Shown here: piece by piece, positions 5,863 to 14,280 of the stretch
How the letters are laid out: each line of letters starts with the position of its first letter
How positions within the stretch are numbered: position 1 is the stretch's first letter
Source: Terriglobia bacterium
GTDB lineage: Bacteria > Acidobacteriota > Terriglobia > Bryobacterales > Bryobacteraceae
Assembly: GCA_020073365.1 (NCBI GenBank)
Contig: JAIQFL010000032.1
Coordinates: 1-49,833, forward strand
Length of the DNA: 49,833 nucleotides
Reading direction: 5' to 3'
Made by a program: the position numbers and the translations under genes
Notes under the pieces: generated by a model
Databases searched by the model: none
What the model was told of the DNA's origin: nothing
The model's input: only the letters and a program-made list of their open reading frames with translations

Positions 5863-8817
5863 ATGGTAGGTCGACGTGTCTGGATTGTTTTTCTCACCCC
5901 GCTGTGCCTGTTGGCCCTGCTGGGGTTCGCCCTGTCAGCCCAGCAGACGAGCCCGCCGGGCCAGTATCCCATCAGCCTGCTGTCCGGTTTCGACTGGCGC
6001 GATGTGGGTCCCATGCGCGGCGGACGCACATATGCCGTGGCGGGGCACGCCAACCAGCCCGACACTTTCTACTTCGGCTCCGTGGGCGGGGGAGTGTGGA
6101 AAACCGAGAACTCCGGCCGTACCTGGTACCCGATTTCCGATGAGGGCATTCCGATCGGCTCGATCGGCGCCATCGCGGCGGCCCCTTCGAATTCCAACAT
6201 CGTCTACGCCGGCACCGGGGAGCCCGACATCCGCAGCCAACACTCCTACGGCATCGGCATGTACAAGTCCCCGGATGCGGGCAAGACCTGGACCCATATC
6301 GGCCTCGAAGGCACGCGTCAGATCGGACGCGTCGTGGTCGACCCGACGAATCCTAATCGTGTCTATGTAGCGGCGCTGGGCCATGTCTACGACCCCAACC
6401 CCGAGCGCGGCGTCTATCGCTCCATCGATGGCGGCGCCAACTGGAAGAAGGTCTTGTTCAAGACCGGCGATCCTGACAACGTCGGCGCGATCGATCTGGC
6501 CATCGATCCCAGGAATCCGCGCGTGCTCTACGCTTCCCTGTGGGCGACGCGCCGTCCGCCGTGGTCGGTGTATGCGCCTACCAATTTGCCCGGGGGCGGT
6601 CTGTACAAGTCCACCGACGGCGGCGACACCTGGAAGCAATTGACGGGCGGGCTGCCCACCGACGCCTTCGTCGGCAAGATCGGCATCGCGGTGTCGCCCA
6701 GCAATCCCAATCGTCTGTGGGCTGTGGTGGATGATACCGGCAGCGCTGTCCCGCGCGGCATTGGGGGCGGGGGCGGAGGGGGCGGCGGCGGTGGACGCGG
6801 CGCCAGCACCGGCGGCGGGGTCTACATCTCCGATGACGCCGGCGCCACCTGGAAGCTGGTCAACGCCGAGAACCGGCTTTGGGGCCGCGGCTGGTACTTC
6901 GGAGCCGTGACCGTCGATCCCACCAACCCCGACCGCGCCTACGTGATCAACACCGCCACCTACATGACCACCGACGGCGGCAAGACGTTTGTTCCGATCA
7001 AGGGGGCGCCCGGCGGCGACGACTATCACCAGCTCTGGGTCAATCCCAAGGACGGGAACCGCATGGTGCTCAGCAGCGATCAGGGGACCGTGGTCAGCGT
7101 GGATGGCGGCAAGACCTGGAGCACCTGGTACAACCAGCCCACCGCCCAGATCTATCGCGTAGCCGCCGACAATCGTTTCCCGTATTGGCTCTACGGCCCG
7201 CAGCAGGATTCGGGCGGCGTGGGCGTCAGCACCTGGTCGCGCGAGGGCGTGCTCTCATTCCGCAACTGGGAGCCCACCTGCCTGGCCGGTGAGAGCAATA
7301 CGGTCCTTCCGGACCCCAAGGATGGCAACATCCTGTACGGCGGCGCCGCCGGGCGTTGCGATCAGTTCTTCAACACCGCCGCGCCGCTAGGGGGACAGTT
7401 GCCCCCGCCCGATGACAGCAATCCCAACCGCAAAACCTGGACGCTCCCACAGGTCTTTTCGCAAGCCGACGAAGCTTTGTACTACGCCAATCAATTTGTG
7501 ATGCGCTCGCGCGACCGGGGCCGCACGTGGGAAAAAATCAGCGCCGACCTCTCGCGCCTGAACCCGCCCGTGCCTGCTACGCTTGACCCGGTGACGGCCA
7601 AGGACATCGACCAGCAGATGATCAGCCGCTTTGGCGTTGTGTATACCATCGCCCCCTCGCCGCTCCAGGCCGCCACGGTGTGGGTGGGCACCGACGATGG
7701 CTTGATCCACGTCACGCGCGACGATGGTAAGACCTGGACCAACGTCACGCCGCCGGCCATGACGGCGTGGAGCAAGGTTTCCCAGATGGACGCCGGCCAT
7801 TTCGATGTCGAGACCGCTTACGCGTCCGTGGATCGCCATCGCATCGCCGATAACAGGCCGTACGTCTATCGCACGCACGACGGCGGCAAGACCTGGCATA
7901 ACGTGGTGGCGGGCATCCCCGAAGGCGCCTACGTCAACTCTGTGAAGGAGGACCCACAAACCAAGGGGCTGCTCTACGCCGCCACCGAACTGCGCGTTTA
8001 CGTTTCCTTCAATGACGGCGAGCAATGGCAGCCGTTGCAGAACAACATGCCGGTCACCTCGGTGCGCGACATCGTGGTGCACGGCGACGATCTGGCGATT
8101 GCCACCCACGGCCGCGGCTTTTGGGTGATGGATCAAATGACGGCGTTGCGGCAAATTGCCGTGCAGGGGGCCCAGATCGTTTCCGCCAACGCCTACCTGT
8201 TCAAACCTGGTGAGACCTACGCTATCCGGGCCGGCAGCATGAACGGCACGCCGATGCCGCACGAGGAACCGCAGATGGAGAATCCACCCTCCGGCGTTCT
8301 GGCCTACTACTGGCTCAAGACAGCCGCCAGGCAGCCGCTGAAGCTGGAGTTACTGGATAGCTCCGGAGCGGTGCGCGCCTGCGCCGCCAGTGACACGCCG
8401 GTCCGCCCGGTGGATACCGAAACGCTGAACGTTCAGGCTATTTGGGTGCAGCCCCCGCAGCCGCCTTCCGCCGCTGCCGGAATGCATCGCTATTCCCTCG
8501 GTGGCACGGCCGGACGTGGGGCCGGCGGTGGCGGCGGCGGTTTCGGACGGGGCGGTGGCGGTGCGACGGCGCCAGACGCGTGCACGCCCGCGGGAGCCAG
8601 TCCGGACGCCTCGGCGGCTAACCCCGCGGCGGGTGGACGCGCCGGCCGCGGTGGACGGGGCGGCGGTGGTGGCCGCGGCGGCGCCCCAAGCTTGCCGGCC
8701 GGTCCGTACACCGTGCGCCTCACCGTGGACGGCCAGACCTATACCCAGCCGGTCACGATTAAACCAGATCCGCGCGGCGCACCCAACGGCGTCGGGGGCA
8801 CCGGAGGTGGTGACTAA
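5863..8817 (+). CDS. Secreted VPS10/BNR-repeat beta-propeller protein
   Basis: The 984-residue protein begins with a signal peptide (basic MVGRRVW, then a hydrophobic run ending near ALSAQQ). It contains many BNR/Asp-box motifs of the S-x-D-G-G-x-T-W type (SPDAGKTWTHI, STDGGDTWKQL, SVDGGKTWSTW, THDGGKTWHNV), indicating one or two seven- to ten-bladed propellers like those of sortilin/VPS10 or exo-xyloglucanase-type proteins. After about residue 760 comes a non-propeller C-terminal part (LFKPGETYAIRAG) with a beta-sandwich-like end (GPYTVRLTVDGQTYTQPVTI). Three Gly-rich inserts, near residues 300-318, 888-905 and 925-945, interrupt it. No glycosidase catalytic pair was identified, so the enzyme label often given to this family is not supported. 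An AAGGAAC ribosome site precedes ATG 5863. Confidence 0.85.
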   Translation: MVGRRVWIVFLTPLCLLALLGFALSAQQTSPPGQYPISLLSGFDWRDVGPMRGGRTYAVAGHANQPDTFYFGSVGGGVWKTENSGRTWYPISDEGIPIGSIGAIAAAPSNSNIVYAGTGEPDIRSQHSYGIGMYKSPDAGKTWTHIGLEGTRQIGRVVVDPTNPNRVYVAALGHVYDPNPERGVYRSIDGGANWKKVLFKTGDPDNVGAIDLAIDPRNPRVLYASLWATRRPPWSVYAPTNLPGGGLYKSTDGGDTWKQLTGGLPTDAFVGKIGIAVSPSNPNRLWAVVDDTGSAVPRGIGGGGGGGGGGGRGASTGGGVYISDDAGATWKLVNAENRLWGRGWYFGAVTVDPTNPDRAYVINTATYMTTDGGKTFVPIKGAPGGDDYHQLWVNPKDGNRMVLSSDQGTVVSVDGGKTWSTWYNQPTAQIYRVAADNRFPYWLYGPQQDSGGVGVSTWSREGVLSFRNWEPTCLAGESNTVLPDPKDGNILYGGAAGRCDQFFNTAAPLGGQLPPPDDSNPNRKTWTLPQVFSQADEALYYANQFVMRSRDRGRTWEKISADLSRLNPPVPATLDPVTAKDIDQQMISRFGVVYTIAPSPLQAATVWVGTDDGLIHVTRDDGKTWTNVTPPAMTAWSKVSQMDAGHFDVETAYASVDRHRIADNRPYVYRTHDGGKTWHNVVAGIPEGAYVNSVKEDPQTKGLLYAATELRVYVSFNDGEQWQPLQNNMPVTSVRDIVVHGDDLAIATHGRGFWVMDQMTALRQIAVQGAQIVSANAYLFKPGETYAIRAGSMNGTPMPHEEPQMENPPSGVLAYYWLKTAARQPLKLELLDSSGAVRACAASDTPVRPVDTETLNVQAIWVQPPQPPSAAAGMHRYSLGGTAGRGAGGGGGGFGRGGGGATAPDACTPAGASPDASAANPAAGGRAGRGGRGGGGGRGGAPSLPAGPYTVRLTVDGQTYTQPVTIKPDPRGAPNGVGGTGGGD

Positions 8818-8830
8818 GTACACCTCAGAG

Positions 8831-8898
8831 GTGGGGCCGGCGGTTCCGCCTGCCTCGCCCGCTTGCGGGCGATTCTTTCCAAGCTCCTCACGGTCGCG
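8831..8898. repeat. Dispersed repeat, type C (68 bp, inverted copy at 21774-21841)
   Basis: This stretch pairs with 21774-21841 in opposite orientation with roughly 85 percent identity by eye. It holds two nested dyads, GGCGG...CCGCC and CGCCCGC...GCGGGCG. It starts 13 bases after the stop of the propeller gene. The other copy lies just after the stop of the secreted protein at 20970-21740, so both sit in gene 3' flanks. The GTGGGGC end resembles the end of the type B hairpins. Confidence 0.7.
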
Positions 8899-8946
8899 GC
8901 TCCGATCGGAATATGTCGATCTCTGGGCTCCGCCGACCCCTCGGGC

Positions 8947-9363
8947 TCAACCCTGGTTCAAAAGCGTTACGGCTTCCGGCGTAAGGGAGCGGACGGGAGA
9001 TCCGCGAAATCCCTTCGGGTCCCTCGTTACGATTCAGTCACAACCCGCCAATCGTGCGGCGGCCGCGGTCACGGCATCCTCAAAGTCAGAAAGAGGCAAT
9101 TGCAGGGCCTCATGAATGACCACACCATCGACGGTGGCTACTTCAAAGACTCTCAGGATTGCCGAGACGATCCGCATGGCTTTGATGTTACCCAACTCTT
9201 TTCGAACCAGGTAGTGGATGGTCGTCACGGCGTGAGCGGCCAGCATCCCCTTCGAGAGGCCTGTCTCGACGGCCGCCCAAGCCGCCGCACTGGCCTTCAC
9301 GTAAGGTTGCCGATCGAGCAGAACGTCCAGGACTACATTGGTATCGAAGAGGATTCTCTTCAT
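8947..9363 (-). pseudogene. PIN-domain toxin (VapC-like) interrupted by in-frame TGA
   Basis: The first 109 residues are a PIN ribonuclease (KRILFDTNVVLDVLLDRQPY with the first Asp, and LPLSDFEDAVTAAAARLAGC with the downstream acidic residues). Reading then meets TGA at 9034-9036. The same frame continues past it with IVTRDPKGFRGSPVRSLTPE to a second stop at 8947-8949. This is exactly the missing PIN C-terminus, including the T-R-D segment that supplies the fourth acidic residue of the metal site. One base change therefore explains the break; the intact protein would be 138 residues. The truncated product probably lacks nuclease activity. The start overlaps the antitoxin stop by 4 bases (ATGA). 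TGA readthrough is a less likely alternative. Confidence 0.85.
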
Positions 9364-9590
9364 CGATACTTCGCCGCCAGATGCTTGTGGTAGTCGTCGA
9401 GGTCCGCATTCTTGAGAACTCCCCGGACCGAACGGAGAACCGGGACCGCGTCTGGAGCGGGAGCAGGCGGCTCCGCAACGGCAGCGAGGTAGGCTTCAAC
9501 CATCTCCGATACGGAGACCCCTCGCAGTTTCGCGTATTGCTTCGCGCGCAAAACTACGCCCTCGTCCACGCTCAAGGTAAGCTTCGCCAT
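9360..9590 (-). CDS. Ribbon-helix-helix antitoxin (DUF6364 type)
   Basis: A 76-residue protein whose N-terminal half, AKLTLSVDEGVVLRAKQYAK then GVSVSEMVEAYLAAV, is a typical ribbon-helix-helix DNA-binding unit. The C-terminal tail (PVLRSVRGVLKNADLDDYHK) would wrap the cognate PIN toxin. It precedes and overlaps the broken PIN gene by 4 bases, the standard antitoxin-first arrangement. It appears intact although its toxin is not. The start ATG 9590 is only about six bases after a TATTAT -10 box, so the transcript may be leaderless. Autorepression is likely given two ATACGTAC copies across the promoter. Confidence 0.8.
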   Translation of the reverse strand: MAKLTLSVDEGVVLRAKQYAKLRGVSVSEMVEAYLAAVAEPPAPAPDAVPVLRSVRGVLKNADLDDYHKHLAAKYR

Positions 9591-9624
9591 GTACGTATAA
9601 TATCAGAAATCTAGTACGTATGAA
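9591..9624 (-). promoter_or_regulatory. Antitoxin promoter with duplicated ATACGTAC operator
   Basis: On the minus strand a -35-like TTCATA (9619-9624), a 16-base spacer and a -10 box TATTAT (9597-9602) lie directly before the antitoxin ATG. The 8-mer ATACGTAC occurs at 9614-9621 and again at 9591-9598, 23 bases apart, overlapping both promoter boxes. Paired sites of this kind fit binding by two ribbon-helix-helix dimers and autorepression (inference). Confidence 0.5.
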
Positions 9625-9765
9625 TTCCCGCGATCCCGCAACTGAGTTTGCCACACACATGGCGGCTCGCACGCCCTCCAGCCTGGCGCATGCTCCACCA
9701 CGGAAAGCGACCTCCTCCCAAGCGATCATCAGACAGGCATCAAAAGACGGCATACAATCGACGCT

Positions 9766-10167
9766 TCAATCACCCGCGAAACGCAACCCTGCTACTCCGA
9801 GGTAATCCGACTTGTTGTGAGTCAGCAGCGGACCGCCGTAAAGCAGGGCCGTCGCGGCGATCCACGCATCGGCGGTCTCAATTCGCCGACCAGCGCGTCG
9901 GGCGGACACCATCGCCTCCGCCCACTTGACGACCAAGTCATGAGGTGACGGGACGATCGCGAAGCGACGAAGAAAAATGCGGAGCCACTCGACGCGTTCT
10001 GCGCTCCAGTCCGCAAGGAGTGCCCATTGCTCCAACTCGGCTTCCGTCATGAAACGAAATCAACCACTGACGGTCCCGAAGATGCGGCAAGTACACCTCC
10101 GCCCGAGTGTCACCGTTGAATTGAATAGAAAGGACACCACATCCGTATCGAGCACGATGGGATTCAT
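9766..10167 (-). pseudogene. PIN-domain toxin (VapC/FitB-like) broken by two indels
   Basis: Three frames joined give a complete ~131-residue PIN protein: MNPIVLDTDVVSFLF, then NGDTRAEVYLPHLRDRQWLI, then MTEAELEQWALLADW through ETADAWIAATALLYGGPLLT to FAGD. The first shift is explained by a tandem duplication of TTGAA (10116-10125 on the plus strand); removing one copy restores L-F-N-G-D. The second is one extra base just before ATGACGGAA near 10049. Together they add 6 bases, so the ends stay in register. The acidic residues of the PIN active site (D7, the E of TEAE, the D of ADAW) remain encoded, but no continuous protein is made. The start overlaps the antitoxin stop by 4 bases (10164-10167). 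Confidence 0.8.
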
Positions 10168-10372
10168 GCGGCTGGATCAGTTCTCGCATGTCCCCGCCAT
10201 TCGCGCATGGCCGCGAGGAAATCATCGATGGACTCTTCCTCGGGCCAGAAGCGCCGAGCAAATCGCGGGGATCCCGCGGAAAAATCAGACCCTGAGCGGC
10301 AATCAATTCCTCCACTGTCGGGTGACCTTCGCGGGCATACTTTTCGGCGAGTTGGTCTGGGGAATCGTTCAT
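10164..10372 (-). pseudogene. Antitoxin partner of the second PIN toxin, frameshifted
   Basis: The first half reads MNDSPDQLAEKYAREGHPTV and LIFPRDPRDLLG. The second half, in another frame, reads RFWPEEESIDDFLAAMREWR and ends DPAA. The E-S-I-D-D-F-L-A-x-x-R-E-W-R ending is common in antitoxins preceding PIN toxins. One base is missing near 10250-10256, between the DLLG and FWPE segments; restoring it gives about 69 residues. The overlap with the toxin start is retained, so this was a canonical antitoxin-toxin pair before decay. Confidence 0.7.
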
Positions 10373-10479
10373 AGCGCCGCTTCAGTATAGCGCCGCACCA
10401 GTCTTCGAGAGTTCGCATCCGCGATTGGCGCGATTGGATGAGGCCATTTTCGTCGCAGCCGCAGCCCGTGGTTTCGGGC

Positions 10480-11154
10480 CTATCCTTGCGGCTCGGCCTC
10501 CCGTTCCAATCCGGCGCGGTCCTGAATTTGAAGCTGATGGCCCTGGATGCGAATCAGGCCTTCCGCGCGGAAGCGCGCCAGGTTGCGGGAGACCACCTCG
10601 CGCACGGTTCCCAGGCGCGACGCCAGTTCCTGATGGGTAATCGGCAGGTCGAACTCGTCGGCTCCGGCTTGGTTGGAGGCGTCCAGCAACAGGCGCGCCA
10701 GCCGTCCGGTGACGCTGCCGAAGGTCATGGATTCAACCACCCCCACCAGGTGCCGCAAGCGGTGCCCCACCACCGCCAGCACCTTCAGTGCGACATCGGG
10801 ATATTGGCGGCAAACCTGCTGGAAATCGCTCTTGTTGATGAACAGGGAAACGACCGGCTCCACGGCGCGCACCGAGGCCGGATAGGGGCCGCCGTCAAAG
10901 AGCGGGAGTTCCGCCACCGTGGCGGGGGCCGCTTCCAGCGCCAGCATCATTTCACGCCCGCTCGGGGAGGTCTTGAAGATCTTGACGCTGCCCTCGACGA
11001 TGAGGAAGATGCCGGCGCACGGCTCGCCCTCCCAGAAGAGAACCTCGTCGGGGGCAAAGCGGCGCTCCACGGCCCGTTGCGCGAGAGCCTGCACCTCACT
11101 CTCACTCAGGCTGGCAAAGAGCGCGATCTGCGAAAGGGAAGCGTGTTTCCGCAT
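10480..11154 (-). CDS. Crp/Fnr-family transcription regulator
   Basis: A 224-residue regulator. Residues ~8-125 form a cyclic-nucleotide-binding fold (LFASLSESEVQALAQRAVER, FWEGEPCAGIFLIVEGSVKI, then AELPLFDGGPYPASVRA). Residues ~145-215 form the Crp-type winged helix-turn-helix (DLPITHQELASRLGTVREVV, then SRNLARFRAEGLI). No N-terminal cysteine cluster is present, so it is not a classical oxygen-sensing Fnr. The effector is unknown. The frame is open further upstream to 11454, but that part overlaps the neighbouring zinc-ribbon gene and lacks family similarity, so ATG 11154 is preferred. It is transcribed alone; the upstream gene is 115 bases away. Confidence 0.88.
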   Translation of the reverse strand: MRKHASLSQIALFASLSESEVQALAQRAVERRFAPDEVLFWEGEPCAGIFLIVEGSVKIFKTSPSGREMMLALEAAPATVAELPLFDGGPYPASVRAVEPVVSLFINKSDFQQVCRQYPDVALKVLAVVGHRLRHLVGVVESMTFGSVTGRLARLLLDASNQAGADEFDLPITHQELASRLGTVREVVSRNLARFRAEGLIRIQGHQLQIQDRAGLEREAEPQG

Positions 11155-11269
11155 CAAATGGTAATGGTAGCGCGGTAGGATAGGCCGGGAACCTTCGGGC
11201 AGGGGGATGCATGTCATTCGCGAACTGCACGCCCTCCGCAGACGGATCAGAGGTCCCTCTGCACGCCAG

Positions 11270-11665
11270 CTATCGATCGGGCTCCGACTCCGCTTCGAGG
11301 CAATACGCCGGGTCGGATTGTTGCAGAGGCTCCAGAAGTACGCGAGCTTCATCTTCGCGCTCAGATGCCACATGGAGCCGGCAAAAGCAGTTGCACAAGG
11401 GGGTTTCGCCGACTCCGAAGGCGCCCGGGAAACCCGCGATGTACCGGGGCTCATCTCCGGTCACTACGTAGTCGATGCCGGCCTCTTCCAGGGCGGCCTT
11501 CGCCAGGCCCAGGGCGAAGGAATCGCCGGTCTCCAAAACGGTGACGAGCGACACCGCATGCTCCCCCGCTGGTTCCGGCGGGAGTCCTGGAACCAACGGA
11601 ACCCGGCAATCGGCACACTCGATAAAACCCTCCCGGTACTCCGTCAAGCACTTGGGGCAATACAT
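11270..11665 (-). CDS. Zinc-ribbon protein with DUF2007-like signal domain
   Basis: A 131-residue cytoplasmic protein. The N-terminus MYCPKCLTEYREGFIECADC holds two C-x-x-C knuckles of a zinc ribbon. The rest (LVTVLETGDSFALGLAKAAL, then EEAGIDYVVTGDE and RLHVASEREDEARVLLE) fits the small DUF2007 putative signal-transducing fold. ATG 11665 follows GGAGGCGAG at good distance, whereas the longer reading to 11719 has no such site. Its partner and role are unknown. It lies between the Crp/Fnr gene and a membrane-protein gene on the same strand. Confidence 0.75.
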   Translation of the reverse strand: MYCPKCLTEYREGFIECADCRVPLVPGLPPEPAGEHAVSLVTVLETGDSFALGLAKAALEEAGIDYVVTGDEPRYIAGFPGAFGVGETPLCNCFCRLHVASEREDEARVLLEPLQQSDPAYCLEAESEPDR

Positions 11666-11761
11666 GGCCTCGCCTCCACCGAATGATGTCGGGATCTCCA
11701 AACGGATCCCACAGATCAAGTATGCGCCGTACGGCCCTTTGGGGACAATAGAAATTGGGGT

Positions 11762-12379
11762 TTAAGATCTCTTAAACTGCTTCCCGCCCCTGTACAGAAC
11801 CGCCACACCGGGCATGGACACCAGGTGGTAGAGGACGTTATGGTCGAGTGGGGCGAGCGCATCCACACCGAAAGCCTGGATCGCCGAGGCTGCAAACAGG
11901 ATCAGAATCCCTGCGATCATGTCCCAGGACCCGGCGCCTTTCCTCAGGCCGAGGAAGTTCATGATGAGCAGCAGAACGATCACCGGCGCGTAATTCAAGA
12001 CCACATCCAGAAAGCTGTCGACCAGCACGATCGCGACGGTATCGGCCGCAAACTGGATCAGTCCGAGTACCAGCACCACGCGCTGGAGGCGCGGAGAGAA
12101 GAACTGCTTCGCCGTGGCCATCAGGATACAGAGGGTCATGGCCGCCAGTACGATCCAATTCGCCCGCTCGATGACGTAATGCGACTCGGTGCCGGCCTCG
12201 AAGAAGCCGTGGTCCATGCCGCCGATCAGCGCTCCTGAACCAAGCAGCAGCAGTGCGCCGCTCCAGAACCAGGCAGCCGAGAACCGGGCTTTGGGAATCC
12301 CGGCCGTCATACCGGCCAGAAACAGCGTTTCGCCGGCCAGAACGAAATCGGTGATGGATGTGAGGGCCCACGCAGTCAC
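11762..12379 (-). CDS. Integral membrane protein of unknown function
   Basis: A 205-residue protein with about six hydrophobic segments, near residues 5-25, 35-55, 75-90, 97-120, 125-145 and 153-172. It has polar residues typical of a small multi-pass inner-membrane family: MDHGFFEAG between helices 2 and 3 and HNVLYHL before the last segment. I do not recognise a named family with certainty. It is divergent from the secreted TPR gene at 12511. Confidence 0.7.
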   Translation of the reverse strand: MTAWALTSITDFVLAGETLFLAGMTAGIPKARFSAAWFWSGALLLLGSGALIGGMDHGFFEAGTESHYVIERANWIVLAAMTLCILMATAKQFFSPRLQRVVLVLGLIQFAADTVAIVLVDSFLDVVLNYAPVIVLLLIMNFLGLRKGAGSWDMIAGILILFAASAIQAFGVDALAPLDHNVLYHLVSMPGVAVLYRGGKQFKRS

Positions 12380-12510
12380 GGTGTCTCCTGGTTAAAGAAT
12401 ACGCCGTATGGGTACCGATGGGCTTGCATCCGGAGGCAAAATAAGGGAGAATCATGTCCGGAAGTGGGATATTGCGCTCCCCGTTTATTCTGGGAGTGAG
12501 GAGGTCGAAC

Positions 12511-13425
12511 GTGAAGCTTCCCGCATTAAGTATTGCGATGGTTCTCCTGGCCGGTCCCGTTGTGGCCCGCGCTGACAAGCTGGAGGATGCGTTCCAGCTC
12601 CTCAAAACCGCCGTAGAAAGCAAAGACGCCGCGCAAGTCAAAAAGCAGGTTCTCGAAATCTACCCGCTGACCTGCGAGGTGACCATGTCCGCCGCGCCCA
12701 AGGATGAAGAGGAAAAAGCCGCCTGGACCAGCCGCGTCGCCTATGCCAAGGACGTCGAGTTGTACGCCGAGTACGCGCTGTACGCGACGGCAATTCAGTC
12801 CCCGGCGGCGACGACCGTGGATCTGATCTCCACTCTCGAAGAGCAGAATCCCAAGAGCAAATATCTCAATGACGCCTATGGCCCGTACTTCGTGGCATTG
12901 AACCGGACGGGGGCCGCGGCGAAAGTCCCTGCGATTGCCGAAAAAGCGCTGGCAAATTTCCCCGAAAACGAGGATCTGCTGCTGGTGTTGGCCGACGCGG
13001 CCATGAGCCGCAAGCAGAGCGACCGTGCCCTCACCTACGCCAACCGCCTGACCGCCGTACTCAGCAAACATCCGAAACCGGAAGCCGTGGCGGCCGCGGA
13101 CTGGGAACGCAAGCGCAGCGCGTCATTGGGTCACGGCTACTGGATTGCCGGCATGATTTACGGTGAGAGAAATCAGTACGCCGCTACCGACAAGAACTTG
13201 CGCGCGGCCCTGCCGTTCATCAAGAGCAACGATGCGATGTCGGCCCCGGCGTATTTCTATCTCGGGATGGCCAACTACCAACTCGGCCTGATGACGCTGA
13301 ACAAGGCGCTGGTGCTGGAAGGCGCAAGGTTTAGCGACCAATCGGCCGCCATCGCTAGCGCGTACACGGAGCAGGCCCGGCACAATGCGTTGGTGATGAA
13401 GGCCGAGGCCGCCAAGATGCGATAG
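12511..13425 (+). CDS. Exported TPR-type protein
   Basis: The GTG at 12511 follows GAGGAGG and gives a 304-residue protein with a signal peptide (KLPALSIAMVLLAGPVVARA). The mature part is helical with degenerate tetratricopeptide repeats: LEEQNPKSKYLNDAYGPYFV, then NEDLLLVLADAAMSRKQSDR, then YFYLGMANYQLGLMTLNKAL. It is likely periplasmic. An upstream ATG at 12454 would put extra non-signal residues in front and is not favoured. The stop is followed by a GGCGGCG/CGCCGCC hairpin near 13470 without a T-tract. Confidence 0.75.
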   Translation: MKLPALSIAMVLLAGPVVARADKLEDAFQLLKTAVESKDAAQVKKQVLEIYPLTCEVTMSAAPKDEEEKAAWTSRVAYAKDVELYAEYALYATAIQSPAATTVDLISTLEEQNPKSKYLNDAYGPYFVALNRTGAAAKVPAIAEKALANFPENEDLLLVLADAAMSRKQSDRALTYANRLTAVLSKHPKPEAVAAADWERKRSASLGHGYWIAGMIYGERNQYAATDKNLRAALPFIKSNDAMSAPAYFYLGMANYQLGLMTLNKALVLEGARFSDQSAAIASAYTEQARHNALVMKAEAAKMR

Positions 13426-13737
13426 GCCGATCGCGGCGCGGTACCCAGGCGGCACCCCCGGTAAAGAAGGCGGCGTCTCTGAAGCGCCGCCCCTCGCGCT
13501 ATGGGAGCAGGTGGCCCATCACCAGGAAGTTCTCCGTGGCGGCTGCGACATGGGCGCTTCCCGGGCGGCGCCTGCTCGACATACCTCGTCACATCTGCGG
13601 CGTTGCTGTGCGGAGAGCGGGGTCTTATTGGGCCGGACAGAAATACGCGGACACTGGGTGAGTGCAGAGTCTTGCCGCCAGGCCGGAAGCCGGCGCCGGC
13701 GGCAGGATGAAATCCGGATAAAATCCTGCCCCACCGA
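13426..13737. other. Intergenic stretch, 312 bases, mostly unassigned
   Basis: It lies between convergent genes. A 7-bp stem GGCGGCG/CGCCGCC around 13469-13491 could terminate either gene but has no T-run. Short minus-strand frames exist, for example a 27-codon one at 13499-13582 ending FLVMGHLLP, but none has a convincing ribosome site or a family pattern. I see no RNA gene. Confidence 0.5.
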
Positions 13738-14280
13738 TCATTCCGCAAACAGCTCCAGGTCGCTAGGGGGGTACGTGACTCGATCGCCCTCCACCCTCGC
13801 GAATGATGTCATTTTGTGCTCGCTCGCCCGGGCGGCGCTCAGGATGTGCCGGACCGCGATTCCGCGGGCCGTAAGCGCGTCGGCGATCATCGATCGATGG
13901 CAGCGCAACGGCACTGACTCGGCACACATGATGGCCACGCGCCGGCCCTCCTCCAGCCGCAACAGTTCGCCCAGGTTCTTTTCGAACTCCGCCGTCTGCA
14001 TGTAGTCCGCGTATCCACGGAAGCTGAGGTTCCGCCATCCGGTGTTGCGGGAATCCTTTTGGGGATGGCGCAGTCCTCCCAGCCCGGGCATGTGGACGTA
14101 CTCGATCCCCGCCGCTTGAAGCGGCTGCGGCAGGGCCTCGCGATTGAATTGTGGGTTGTGACGCGAACGGGGTACCGTGCGGACATCCACCAGCACCTTG
14201 ACGCCGTGACTCTTCAGCATTTCCAGGAACTCCGCCAAGGGATGGTTGGAGTGGCCGATGGTCAGCACGGGCTGCCCCAC
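13738..14280 (-). CDS. DUF488 family protein
   Basis: A 180-residue protein of the DUF488 family. It opens LTIGHSNHPLAEFLEMLKSH with the T-I-G-H-S motif, then VLVDVRTVPRSRHNPQFNRE, the D-V-R-x-x-P-x-S motif. In the C-terminal half it shows AIMCAESVPLRCHRSMIAD, the conserved C-A-E...C-H-R motif that suggests a thiol-based or metal-binding site. The biochemical role of the family is unknown. It is complete in length and starts at ATG 14280. The gene upstream on plus (14459) is divergent, 178 bases away. Confidence 0.88.
   Translation of the reverse strand: MGQPVLTIGHSNHPLAEFLEMLKSHGVKVLVDVRTVPRSRHNPQFNREALPQPLQAAGIEYVHMPGLGGLRHPQKDSRNTGWRNLSFRGYADYMQTAEFEKNLGELLRLEEGRRVAIMCAESVPLRCHRSMIADALTARGIAVRHILSAARASEHKMTSFARVEGDRVTYPPSDLELFAE

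Noticed and set aside
9034..9036. TGA as selenocysteine or recoded codon in the PIN gene
   Set aside because: The position corresponds to an ordinary hydrophobic residue before the T-R-D segment, and no selenocysteine element or chemical reason is visible. A nonsense change is simpler.
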